A stretch of 64,000 nucleotides of DNA. It comes from Epinephelus fuscoguttatus. Taxonomy: Eukaryota > Chordata > Actinopteri > Perciformes > Serranidae. Below the pieces are notes generated by a model. The model was not told the DNA's origin and did not search any database. It was given only the letters and a program-made list of their open reading frames with translations. Positions 53,718 through 64,000 of the stretch are shown in pieces; the stretch's first letter is position 1; every line of letters starts with the position of its first letter. The stretch lies in assembly GCF_011397635.1 (NCBI RefSeq), contig NC_064759.1:14342428-14406427 (forward strand), given 5' to 3'. The position numbers and the translations under genes were made by a program.

Positions 53718-56700
53718 AGTATTCTCGTCATTCTCTCCCTGTCTTCCTTCTCATCCTTCCTTCCAGCACCGGACACATGTTTTCATATTTGCTCCTCACC
53801 ACCTGTTTACAAGTTTTTTGTTACCCCTCTTTTCCCCTTCCCCAAAACGCATCCGCTCCCTGATATGAGGACTCGTTGTTATCCTGTCTACCAGACTCTT
53901 CAAAGAGTTTCAGAGGGAAGAGCTCACCCACTGCGGCTGCCTCTCGTTATCTTGGTTCTTACACTACTGCTGTTATACACAACCTGACACATTACAGCCA
54001 GAGCACGTCGTCTGTCCTGTTTCTCACCACATTCCTCTCTCGCTCAGCGTGTAGGTGAACTGTGAAACATGTCTTAAGAACATATCCACACTGATGTTGG
54101 TGATTTTATCAACACTTTTTTTCATGTTTTGGCCTGTCACCCACACTTTAAATCAACTTATCAGAGCTGCTAACTGAATGTGGACAGATTTGCGAATGCT
54201 GGGGAAATAGAGCATTTAAAAATACTATGATTGAAGATCTCATGCCACTGAGTACTTCCTTTTTCAGTTTCTGAGTAAACCACAAGCAAAACTTAATAGA
54301 CCACCACAGACAGTTGCTCAGCAGAAATGTGTAAAGCTTTTGGCTGATGCAGCTTGTGTGTGAAAGGGCGACTACGTCAGGGTTTTTTTTTGTTTTTTTT
54401 TTGTTTTTTTTTTTAATATCATACTTTAGCTCCCCGGTAGTGATCTTCATGTAGTCACTTATGTTATAGCATCAAAATGCAGTTTTCCCAAAGCCCTTCT
54501 AAAAACATTTTCCCATGTGACCTAATGTGGATTTCTGCATGATGACGTTGCTCCATATAAACCCCCTAATCTGCCTAATGTGCCTCTTTGTGTCTGAGCC
54601 AAGCCTTAAAGACTTCTCTGTTGTCAATCTTCCAAATTAGCTTTATTCCTCTAACTCACAAACCGGCATGGAAGCAAAGCAACGTACTGCTGTGGACGGC
54701 GTGTTAGTTTGGGTTTGAAAGTAACACAGTAACACCAATGAACGAGACAGCTGTAGACCAGCACCTCCCGTGTTCTGTGAGCTTTCAGTCATTATTATTT
54801 TTTATCAGCGCTCCAAACCAGGTCAGTGCTTTTTGCTAATGGCTGAGAAGGCGTCTCAATTTGAACGCATATGGACCCGCCCGCTAATAAAAGACATTTT
54901 ATATCTCTTTATATGTGGCGACTTAAATCTTCCAAACAGGTAGCCTTTTGCAGGGATCAGTGAAGTCAATTTTTACCTGCCCTCACTTCGATTGTTTGAA
55001 GCAGGCGAGATGGCTCACTCCTGCGCCACCTCCAGCAACGTCAGCTCTGAAACAAAGGCGATGTGTTGAATTCTTTGTAACCATTTGCCTAATTTGGCAA
55101 GTAAGTCGCTGGATGTACTATCTAGATGTGCATTTTACTTGCCCCAGGCAATCTTCATCGTTGAGCCCTGCCTTTTTTACATCTGTTTACATCAGTGTGA
55201 ATATGGTCTTACTCAGGGCAGCAGGCAGCTTCAGCTCTCGTGCTGTCATCTCTCACATCTGTTGATGCTATCTAAATAAGAAACTGTCTTTCTTGATTGT
55301 GCTTACCCCAGAGAAAATGTGAATTCACTATTTTAGCACTAAGATTTAGTTTCAGTCAGAGGAATCAGTTGAAGTCATAGCAGCAGAGTATTTCAGTTTT
55401 CTGCCCCTCCTAATGGGTTTGAAGCACACTACTACTGTCGACACTTAGATAACATGTATGTGAAGAAACCGTCACTGTTCACTGCTGTTCACCAAGTTAC
55501 TGTTAATCTTCATCTATAGGGTCGGGCTCGTGGCAGAAAGGTTGCTTTACTCGCAGAATTAATGAAGACACACATGAGCAGCTGCTCGTTTCAGCTCTCT
55601 GAGACGGTATATATGTCTTTTAGCATGTTTCTCTACATGTTCCAGCAATAGCAGAGTAACCTGTAGTTCCAGTCTGTAGGCTTGTTCACAGATTCTTTTA
55701 CAACACTACACTGAGCAACGCTCATCATGTCCTCTAAGATGTAACATTCTAGCATGCCACAAATCATTTTCCTTCTTGCTCAACACTACACAGACAAACG
55801 TCTGCATCTCTCTCACAAGTAATAACTCTGCCAGACATGTAACTGTTAGAGCCGGTCTGTCCGCTATAGTGAGTTTCAAGAAATCACAAAGGCAGCTCAT
55901 TACAATGTATACTTTTTGTACATAGTTGTTAGCATATTTGTTTACGATACACATAGATTTAATTTATTCTTTTGTTAAAATCTGATTTTTGTACGAGCTA
56001 CTGTAGGACTGCATGTTGATAAACTGAGGCGTCAGTCATAGGTACCGATGCATCGCTGATCATGCTAGTGCACTGATTTGAAAACTGTTAGTGTTCCCTG
56101 TTGACACGGAAAAATTTAATATGGAAGTTGATTTATGCGTAGAGTAAATTATCCTAATCATAGTTGTTTCAGAGAATAATAAGATATTTAGGAGATGACT
56201 AGTAGTTTGATTTACCTCTTGACCCGTCTGTGGGTTTGAAGAGTAAACCAGACTCTGTAAAGCACAAGCAGTAATGACCATCTGTGAGACTAACGTCCGG
56301 TTTCCATTGGCTGCCCAGTGTCCACTTGAAGTGTGAGGAGACAAGGAACACTAACAAAGCTTTGATTCATTATATAATAGTAAAATTATTCAGATGTAAT
56401 GAATCAGTAACAAGTTTAGATTTGTGTCCAGTGATAGATTTGCTTGACATCCAGTTCATAAACTTATTACTAGTAGTTTATTGAATTGGCATTTTTAGAT
56501 GGTAGTGAAAATAATTGTCTACTGCACTTTATCCATTTTAGCATTTTGAAGAAAATGCTGTTACTTTGACTGACTCCAAAACTCTGTAGCACCCTCTACT
56601 GGTGATCTCACACACTGCAATATGCTGAAGGATGAACCATGAACTGTGTAGAAATACTTTATAACTCTGCCGCCTGGTCGGTGCCAGCTATAGCAGTGTC

Positions 56701-57160
56701 TGACCAGCATGCACTGTATTTATTCACCTGACAAAGATCATGTTGTCTGGGGGTCTTATCTTCTGTAGAAGTGATTGGATTGCCTTTTACTCCCCGACAT
56801 CATCAAACTGACAAAGGCCTAACTCTGTACCTTCATGTTAGTGCTTCTACACAACACATGGACTGTCTGTAGGCCTTCACTTTCTGGGTATTCTTGAAGT
56901 GCAAAGTTGCCAAAAAAAAAAAAAAAACTATTGGGACAACAAATGTTTTTCTGCTAGAACAAAATAATGAACACTGAAATGATCAGACTGAAACTGGGCC
57001 TCTGTTTCTGATTCCACCTCTTTCAGATAATGTGTTAATTTTGTATTATTTATTTTTATTTACTGTGAGGTGAAGATGGATAGATCATCTGTAAATGTAG
57101 CAAAAGGAAAACCACGATACATTGGTGCCAGTAAACTACTGTGTAACAATAAAAGGTAAA
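53718..57160 (+). other. cyth2: Long 3' UTR of cyth2
   Basis: About 3.4 kb after the stop has no splice framework and no gene, and ends at a good AATAAA (57148-57153). It includes a near-continuous T run at 54381-54414 and an A run near 56911-56927. No alternative earlier signal was chosen, so shorter forms are possible. Confidence 0.5.
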
Positions 57161-58530
57161 CTGAGGTCATTGGTTGATGTGTTTTTGTTTCTTCTGGGGG
57201 TTTGTCTTTATATTTTCACCACCAAGTGGAGTCAACTTTAGGTATTAAAGTTAATATTACAAATTTACTTCAACACGTTTAACGCTAAGAGCCTCATTTG
57301 GTTAAGCATCAGCTTGTGGGATGCGCATAAGGTGAAGTGAATTGTATTAACAGATTAAACTGTCTGATATAATGTGTAATATATTGTTGATTATGTGTGT
57401 AGAGAATTGTTAAATTTGACCATGTGTCATTCAAAGTTTGACCTGCTAGATATGTCACCAGAGTAATCTGGATTTACCCTCTGAATACCATTTTTACTTC
57501 CAGTGAAATAAAACCATGGTGCATCCCCTCTGGAAGAATTTTATTACCTTCAGTGATCCCATAACTTTCCACACAGCGCCATCATCAGGTAAAACTGTAG
57601 GTCTGTGCAACTGTTCAGTATCGGATTTACACCTGTCATGTATAATACAGGCTCGTCCTTTGGCATTTGCCCTGTATTTTGGTGCACACCCTACTCTAAT
57701 GCGTACACTAACCTACTTTTGACATGTTAAAAGGTTTCTTGTATAAACTGTGTGCTCTATAATTTCTGCACACCTGCCTTCATGTCCAGGAGAACACAAG
57801 TGTCTGTGCCAGAGGTCAGGGAGAGACAGTCTACAGCAGGACTGAAGGACAGGAAGAAGGAGCACAACATATTCAGTTCAGTAACACCTCTTTCAGTCAC
57901 AGGTAGCAGCAATGAACTCTACACTGTAGCATTAAGATGCCCAAAATCAACATGTCTATGCACTGAAAGAAAAAAAAATGTTAAACTTGAGAAATCCATG
58001 TGTTATGTAGTTAAAACTGACTTGTTAATACGTCAGGAATCTATGGAGAGTTTCCAGAGAAACTGGCATTTTAACATGGCAAAAATGGATGCTAAAAATT
58101 GTGTTTTTATGCACCAAACATTGACAGTAAAAGGCAGGAATGTTAAAACTTTTTAGAATGGGGGCCAGGTAAGATATTGTGAAAATACCTGGGGGCCAGC
58201 TGCCTCTCAGATCACATGGGTCTTAAAGTGAGAAAGTATTTAACTTTCCATCACTCCTGAAAACAGCTGCCCTCTCTCCTGATTTTACGCTTTGTTACTG
58301 TGGCCATGTCTGCGACAGAGGAGGAGATATCTGGTGCTAGGTAGCCTGTTTGTTTGCTTGTTTACCTTCTATCCATAACAAACACACTATGCCTGCATAG
58401 TTCTGGTACATGTCTACAATCAGTGTGAAGTGATCTTGCTTGATTATTCAATATTGCGTTTACCATATAGTATATTTTGAAAGACAAGCAGAGGCCATTT
58501 AAAATCTGTCTGTGGGCTACAATTGGATAT
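57161..58530. other. Spacer, nothing recognised
   Basis: AT-rich sequence between cyth2 and the repeats ahead of the pentraxin gene. The open frame at 57752-58156 has no familiar motif. Confidence 0.35.
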
Positions 58531-58534
58531 CGCT

Positions 58535-58680
58535 AGTTTAACGTGCTAAAAATCACCTTTTCAGCATGCTAAAAATTGTGACGTTAATGTGCTAAAAATC
58601 ACATTTCAACCCGTTAAAAATCAATGTTATAATGCACTAAAAATCAGCATTTAAACGTGCTGGAAGTTGACATTTTCTAC
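58535..58680. repeat. Degenerate short tandem array (GTGCTAAAAATCAC units)
   Basis: About five imperfect units of 25-32 bp are spaced through the segment, each with a core like GTGCTAAAAATCAC (variants ATGCTAAAAATTGT, CCGTTAAAAATCAA, GCACTAAAAATCAG). No coding function is seen. Confidence 0.6.
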
Positions 58681-59092
58681 ACCTTATGCCTCATTTTGAC
58701 TTGTAACCACTGTGATACCTGTCATAGCCAACTGGTGTTCCATTTTTGTGTGTGAGGGATGTGAGAGAGGATGGTTGGTCGAGGCACATTTTGTGGCTGT
58801 TGCTGTTCCCAGCAGAATTGTTGGTGGAGCAGTCAAGTTTGGTTCTTTCTGTTATTTCTCAAGTCTCTCATTTGTCCTGTCATGTCTGTGCATTTATGGA
58901 GCAGATTCATAAAGCCCCAGGATTGAGCTAAACTTTTGTTCAACTCACACCTGGTAAGTGCCGTTTATTTTGGTCTTTGTAGTTGAGTTAATGTTATTTT
59001 GACATGATGAAGTAGTTTATTAAGTCTTGTGCACTGGCCGCATTGTTGATGTTCATGACTTGGATTTTGCTGTAAATTTAAGTTATTGACAC
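58681..59092. other. Spacer before the Tc1 fossil, nothing recognised
   Basis: The short open frames near 58712-58931 have no familiar motif, splice framework or repeat similarity that I recognise. Confidence 0.35.
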
Positions 59093-59735
59093 TATACACT
59101 GATCTGCCAAAACATAAAAACTACTGACAGGTGAGGTGAATAACACTGATCATCTCGTTGCAGTGCAATGTTTTGCTGGTCTTCCTGGCAGTCGTGTGGG
59201 TACCGCCCTCATGGCAACAACACTCCACCATGGCAGTGGCCCTCAGCAGGACTGTACCAGGCCACACTGCAAAAACTGTTCAGGAATGGACCAAGGAGAA
59301 TGACAAAGACCTCAAGGCATCAAAATACACAAGATCCTGATCTGATCGAGCATTTGGTGGACATGCTGGTACCCTAGAGGTAACCTCAATCCACAGGTGG
59401 GCCTCCTTAAATCGGACTTGTCTGTGACCTGTCGGGGCATGGACACAGGACCTCTGTGTGTTGTCTGGCTCCAGGGCTTTGGCTGTTGATCCTTTGAGTC
59501 CTATGGGTTGTGACGTGTGCTACTGGAACGTCCCCCAGATGCTGGATCAGATTGGGATCTGGGGAGTTTGGATGCCAAGTCCACGCTTTGAGTCACATTC
59601 TTTTGGCCATTCCTGAACCGTTTTTACAGTGAGGCCTGGTGTATCGTCCAATTGTACCGGGGAGTGCTGTTGCTAGGAGGAGGAATACTTGGTATGCAAC
59701 GGTGTTTGGCTGGGCTGAGCATGTCAGGTGGCATC
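59093..59735. mobile_element. Decayed Tc1-like transposon pieces, one sense and one antisense
   Basis: The left piece (about 59093-59400, + strand) starts with a terminal-repeat-like ATACACTGATCTGCC. It encodes VPGHTAKTVQEWTKENDKD and then DPDLIEHLVDML, recognisable as the C-terminal DDE region of Tc1-like transposases (HTAKIVQEW, PDLNPIEHLWD). The Asp usually found a few residues before HTA is missing and the frame shifts between the two blocks. The right piece (about 59401-59735) is the same region in antisense: GATCAGATTGGGATCTGGGG, then CATTCCTGAACCGTTTTTAC. Both are non-functional, and a SINE abuts the right piece. Confidence 0.7.
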
Positions 59736-60042
59736 CACGACTGAAGCTCAGGGGTAGAGCAGGTCATCCTCTTATTGGAAGATCAGCGGTTCGATCCTTG
59801 GCGCCTCCAGTCTGCATGTGAAAGCATCGCTGAGCAAGTTACTAAACCCCAAAGCTCCCGTTGGCTGTTCCATCAGTGTGTGAGTGCGTTAAAAACTGAG
59901 TAGCCTGAGTAGCACCTTGTATGGTAGCCTCGGCCACCATTGTGTGAATGTGTGTGTAAATGGGTGAATGCGACTCATAGTGTGAAAAGCACTTTGAGTG
60001 GTCAGATGATTAGAAAGGCGCTATACAATTTACAAAAAAACA
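59736..60042 (+). mobile_element. tRNA-derived SINE, plus strand
   Basis: An A box (AAGCTCAGGGGTAGAGC) near 59746 and a B box (GGTTCGATCC) near 59789 are spaced as in a tRNA. They are followed by a tRNA-unrelated body (CACTTTGAGTGGTCAGATGA; AGAAAGGCGCTATACAA) and a short A-rich tail. The body matches my memory of an abundant teleost SINE ending in AAAGGCGCTATATAAAT. Confidence 0.8.
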
Positions 60043-61052
60043 AGAACAAAGATGTGTATCTTTCACACTTTTATTTACACACTCTTAACATTTGAAAAAA
60101 ACAAACACACAACTTAATACACAACGTTAAAAACCTAACCTGGCCTTAATTCAGTCTTTTATATACAGTGCAATAACAAATATACAGTCAAGGCCAGATC
60201 ACATAAGGAATTAAAAAGCCACGTTGCAGTGACTTGATCACATAAAATATACATATCAAAAAGATGCATTTTTTATTGGAGAGAAAAAAAAGTGTTAAAC
60301 GTCAGCAGCTTGTTCAGCGAACAACGAGATCCATTGTAGAGTTTATAAAAGTGAATAAAAAAGAGTGTATAATAAACCTTGATGATGAATTTAAAGCATC
60401 ACTGTTGGGTTACAGCGTCATGCCAAAAGTCCGTGTTATAACTGAGAAACCAGCAGAGGCTGTTGAACACTAAATTCAGTCTGAGAGGCTCTTCTCCCAA
60501 AATAAAACACAATCTATCTATGACACATCAGATTATTAAAATTAGAAAGTGTAACAAATCAATTCTACATTTCTTTGGTAAATTAGCTGTATCTCTGTGG
60601 ACACCTTTAAAAAAAGGAGCATCCTGATTACAAAATGATTTCTTAACACATTTCTCTACATATCGCTTCTACTAACAACACAGTTTGTCACCACGTCAGA
60701 ACCCGTGTAAGGTCTGCTAATTTTATCACAGACCCCACAGTATTAAGTCTTATTAACAATATGACAATATGTCACATACAGCACTTGTCTGTTTAAAATA
60801 AAACACTAGCTTATGATTACGTTAGAGGCCGAAACCTAAGGCCCAAGACCACTAAGTCTCTACAGTCTCTGTAAACACAGATTAGACTTATTGTTTTTCT
60901 TTTCAAAGAAAAAGTCACTGATTCAGTCTAAAGGAAGGCAATGAGTTTGTGCCACTGAGTCATCATCCCGAAAAATAAGTCAGAGGGGCTCCTGTTTTAT
61001 TCCTGAACCTTTCGATATGTGATAAATGTTCTCAGCATTCTTCTCCAGCCTC
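60043..61052 (-). other. 3' UTR of the pentraxin gene
   Basis: The minus-strand stop is at 61053-61055. TTTATT at 60070-60075 is AATAAA on the minus strand and would end a UTR of roughly 1 kb. The plus-strand open frame at 60264-60473 has no similarity to anything I know and is probably chance. Confidence 0.5.
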
Positions 61053-64000
61053 TTAGTGGCAGGGGTCAAAGGGGTATTTGGCGACACCTCCACGAAGCTC
61101 CACCTCTGACTCAGACCAGGCGAGGATGTCTCCTCTGAGGTGGCTGCCGCAGGACGCCAGGCTGTAGATGTCACTGGGAGTCAGGACATGTGACCACATG
61201 TGCAGGTCGGACATCTCGCCCACAAACGACTGAGTGGCATCGAAACGACCTCCCAGAGTGTCCTGAGGTAGGGAGAGGAATGTGAATGTAATTAAAGCAA
61301 TTTATCCACAAATACAGGTAGAGAAGAGCCAAAAAACAATGGCTTCCCAAGACTGTATATTGTTTCAGGCTCTAAGCTCTTCATTGGGCATGTATTTGAT
61401 ATTTAGCATAATAAATTCTCCCCCTTTCTGCATCTGTAGTGTGCATCGACAGGGAGTGAATCTCTTTGTCTTTACCTGTTCCTGTCCCAGGATGAAGACA
61501 CCTCCAGGTTTGATAGGGTGCCAGGGGGAAAGATTTATCCCAGACCCCCTCTGCACTCCATCCTGGTAGGCCTCCCACTGTCCGTCTCTTGTTGACCAGG
61601 TCACACACACGTGGTGCCACTTCCCGTCACCCAGAGACAGGGGCAGCGTTGCAGCCTGGGGATGGTGAGATACAGACTCAAGTTAACACAAGTAAATACA
61701 GAAGTGAGAACATAGTTTGTGGGAGATTGTGTGTGTAATTAAAAAAAAAAACTTTTTTTATTAAGTGCAAAACATGGATGTATAAAGAGAATAATATAAT
61801 ACTGTGTTGGAGGCAGGGCGCCTGTTCATGCCTATGAAAGTTGTTCTGTGAAATATTACAGTATGCAAACAGTGAACACTACGCCGGCATAAATATCCCA
61901 TCATGCAATGCGTCAGACGAGACAAAAGTTGCAGTAAGTGACAACGTTCATAATAGACAATGGCAGGCAGTGACCAGACAGCTCTGTATCGTCAGTTTAA
62001 CTCTTAAGTATAAGATTTCATTTTGTTAGTGATATATATTTTAAATTAATCTTAAATTTCCAGTAGATCGGAGGTTGGTACAGGTTACTATGGTTATCTG
62101 TCTCTAACAGTCAATGAGCCTCTCAGGCAGTCTCAGTGTATCCGAAAAGATAAATACTGTTGTTTATTCCAGGCCCCCAGGAAGTGCACCAGGCTTTGAC
62201 GCCAATTGTTTATAGTGGCTAAATGTGGAATTACAACCTCTGGCTCCATCACGTGATGTCATTGAGCCCAAAAAGATTTTTTCCCATTGATTTTCATTGT
62301 GAAAGAGACGTCTCTGAATCAGTGCATGCATTTTTTAGAGCATCACAACCTCCTCAAAATGACTGCATTCACTCAGCTCGAAACCATCTCTGAAGCCCAG
62401 AAGAGCTGCACAATTACATCATTTTATCGCCATGTGAGTTAGCTGAATGCAAAACTAGAAGTTAGCCACTCAGTCGGCGCTTGATCTATGGGCCCAACTA
62501 TGTGGAAAATCCAGGTAATTTTATACCTGGGAAGTTGAATTTTATTTTGCTTCATGCGCCACTGAGCAACTTCTAATGAAATGAATGGGGCCCTGCCTCC
62601 AAAGCTGTATCCAACTCTCTTTATAAATCAATGTAAACAAATGTTTGTGATTATAAGACACATATTTGGTATGTAGTGAATAGTATGTGATATTGAACGC
62701 AGCAACTGTTAATGTAGGTTCCTGTCACTCTTATTAAGCAGCTGATTGAGGAAATGTGTCTCTAAACCTTTGACACTGTAGTACGGTTTCTGTTTATCCT
62801 CCCTCACCTTGTCGTCTATCAGCAGCTCCATGGGGTTGCTCCCCCACTCGATGAGCACCAGTTCATTAGCCTGTCCAGGTGCAGAGTAAGAAAAAGGTGT
62901 CCCCAGGACGGGCCCAACACCTGCCTTGATCCAAAGACACAAAGTCAGAGCAAAGATCTCCTGCATCAGCGTCCTCTTCATCCGCCCATACATGTAGTTG
63001 GTCCTTATGGGGAAGCTGATCTGGAAGGCATCGGGACTCTTGAATTTCTTCCTGGAACCTGTCGTTGGAGAGAAACAACATTATACCATGATAAACAATT
63101 CACTTTGAGTCATGTCAGTAGGTTTATTTACTAACTGTTCTGGTCTGGAGCTTTCGATCGATTACTCAGCAGAATGAGTTTGCTGAGTCAACTTGAAACT
63201 ATTTAAGACGCTCAAATTTTATTTTTTTATGAGCAATTTGAAAGTGTAATCCGCTATGTTAATTCAATACACTTTTTGTCAAATTCAACGATAATCTCCT
63301 CATGGACTGTTAGCTGTCTGGTCTTTGTGCACACTAAAAAAATCTGCTGTTCATACACAGCCCTGGGTCTGTAACTATAAAACAAATAAAGTGGCTTGGA
63401 CGAGTCACACAACACTGTGCTGGCTAATCAGCAAAAGTTGTGGATGTTAGTGCTTATGTACAGGACAGGAGGAAGGTCATGGATGTAAGGGAATGGTCAC
63501 ACATGAGCAAATGCAGGCAAGTGACTATCACCTGACGAGGTAATAATGTGTGGTGGTTGTGTACCTGCGAGGTGCAGCTGGTTGAGCACTGACTCCAGTT
63601 TATTTGAGTGGAAACCAGTCCGTGGCCCTGGTTCTCTGTATCCTGTGTGTGACAGGTAACTGTGACTGTCTGCTTCGTTACTGTGGTGATCATCATGATC
63701 GTAATGATCATCATCATCATCATCATGATCTTCGTGGTGACTGTCATGGTGGTCGTCATGGTCACCATCCACATCATGATGGTCATCATTGTGTCTGTCA
63801 TCATGATGGTCGGTGTGGCTGTCGCTGTGGCTGCCATCATTGTGGTCGTCCTTGTGGTCATTCGGGTGTCCGTCATCGTGGTGATCATCATCGTGATGGT
63901 CGTCGTCGTGATGGTCTCCGTCATCTCTGTGGCTGCTGTCGTCATCGTGGTGGTCCGGGCTGCTGAGGGCGGAGGTGTGATGGTGCAGCTGCTGCTCCAG
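61053..64000 (-). CDS. Neuronal-pentraxin-like protein with a His/Asp-rich linker (partial, 5' end outside the window)
   Basis: Exons in transcript order: 64000-63565 (continues beyond the edge), 63058-62808, 61655-61476, 61262-61053 (TAA). All are GT/AG and phases agree. The visible protein is about 358 aa. It opens with LEQQLHHH (possible coiled coil), then about 100 residues dominated by His and Asp, then LESVLNQLHLAG. A full C-terminal pentraxin domain of about 215 aa follows. Its signatures are KSPDAFQISFPIRTNYMYGR, FALTLCLWIKAGVG, GKWHHVCVTWSTRDGQWEAY, WHPIKPGGVFILGQEQDTLG, GRFDATQSFVGEMSDLHMW and ILAWSESEVELRGG. The last four match neuronal pentraxins (NPTX1/2/R) much better than CRP/SAP as I recall them. 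Neuronal pentraxins are secreted or membrane-tethered, form coiled-coil multimers, bind Ca2+ and cluster glutamate receptors. The paralogue is uncertain. The His/Asp-rich linker is not a feature I know from NPTX1 or NPTX2. Confidence 0.85.
61772..62634. repeat. MITE with roughly 50-bp inverted ends in a pentraxin intron
   Basis: The left end runs ACATGGATGTATAAAGAGAA to TTGGAGGCAGGGC. The right end reverse-complements to ACATTGATTTATAAAGAGAG through TTTGGAGGCAGGGC. The interior (62230-62420) contains phrases I recall from a common teleost element (CATCACGTGATGTCATTG; TTTTTTAGAGCATCACAACC). It is 863 bp with no coding frame. Confidence 0.7.
63059..63564. other. Pentraxin intron, nothing else recognised
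   Basis: AT-rich 506 bp intron between the linker exon and the first pentraxin-domain exon. Splice sites are GTACAC (minus strand, donor) and CAACGACAG (acceptor). Confidence 0.5.

Noticed and set aside
60264-60473. Plus-strand 69-codon ATG frame in the pentraxin 3' UTR
   Set aside because: It has no familiar motif, is basic and AT-driven, lies antisense in a UTR and lacks promoter or splice context.
63604-63966. Plus-strand His/Cys-rich frame and minus-strand Thr/Met-rich frame at the right edge
   Set aside because: Both are other-frame readings of the His/Asp repeat. Only the minus-strand frame continuing into the pentraxin domain joins in phase.

Overview
The window looks like nuclear DNA of a ray-finned fish, probably a percomorph teleost. 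The genes are spliced vertebrate genes. The spacers carry repeat families I know from teleosts: tRNA-derived SINEs, TTAA-flanked MITEs, hAT- and Harbinger-like MITEs and a decayed Tc1-like copy. The block rpl18 - sphk2 - cyth2 recalls human 19q13.33. I saw no viral fossil and no CRISPR, rRNA or tRNA gene.

Layout: (1) 994-1183, + strand, last coding exon of a gene entering from the left and ending in a PPPY motif. (2) 1184-7091, spacer with a roughly 1 kb TTAA-bounded MITE that holds a SINE. (3) 7092-19990, - strand, an unrecognised four-exon gene (522 aa as modelled) with a basic N-terminal segment and acidic, aromatic activation-like motifs. Its first exon faces rpl18 across about 130 bp. 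Its large first intron holds (4) mpv17l, + strand, 15963-17842. (5) rpl18, + strand, 20118-25633, complete with seven coding exons. (6) sphk2, + strand, 29234-37292, complete with an 895 aa product. (7) cyth2, + strand, 41890-53717, complete with a 401 aa product, including a 3-nt microexon. (8) 57.2-60.05 kb, repeat spacer with a degenerate tandem array and a sense/antisense Tc1 fossil beside a SINE. (9) 61053-64000, - strand, the 3' part of a neuronal-pentraxin-like gene with a His/Asp-rich linker.

The genes do not form one pathway. rpl18 is a ribosomal housekeeping gene, sphk2 makes the lipid signal S1P, cyth2 is a phosphoinositide-recruited ARF exchange factor, mpv17l is a peroxisomal/mitochondrial membrane protein, and the pentraxin is probably a secreted synaptic or extracellular lectin-like protein. 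The less expected points are the rpl18-facing unknown gene with mpv17l nested inside it, the inverted repeat copies bracketing the sphk2 catalytic exons, the triglycine microexon of cyth2 and the His/Asp-rich pentraxin linker.

Exon boundaries were set by eye from GT/AG sites, reading phase and remembered vertebrate orthologues. No alignment or search was run. All repeat family names come from memory.
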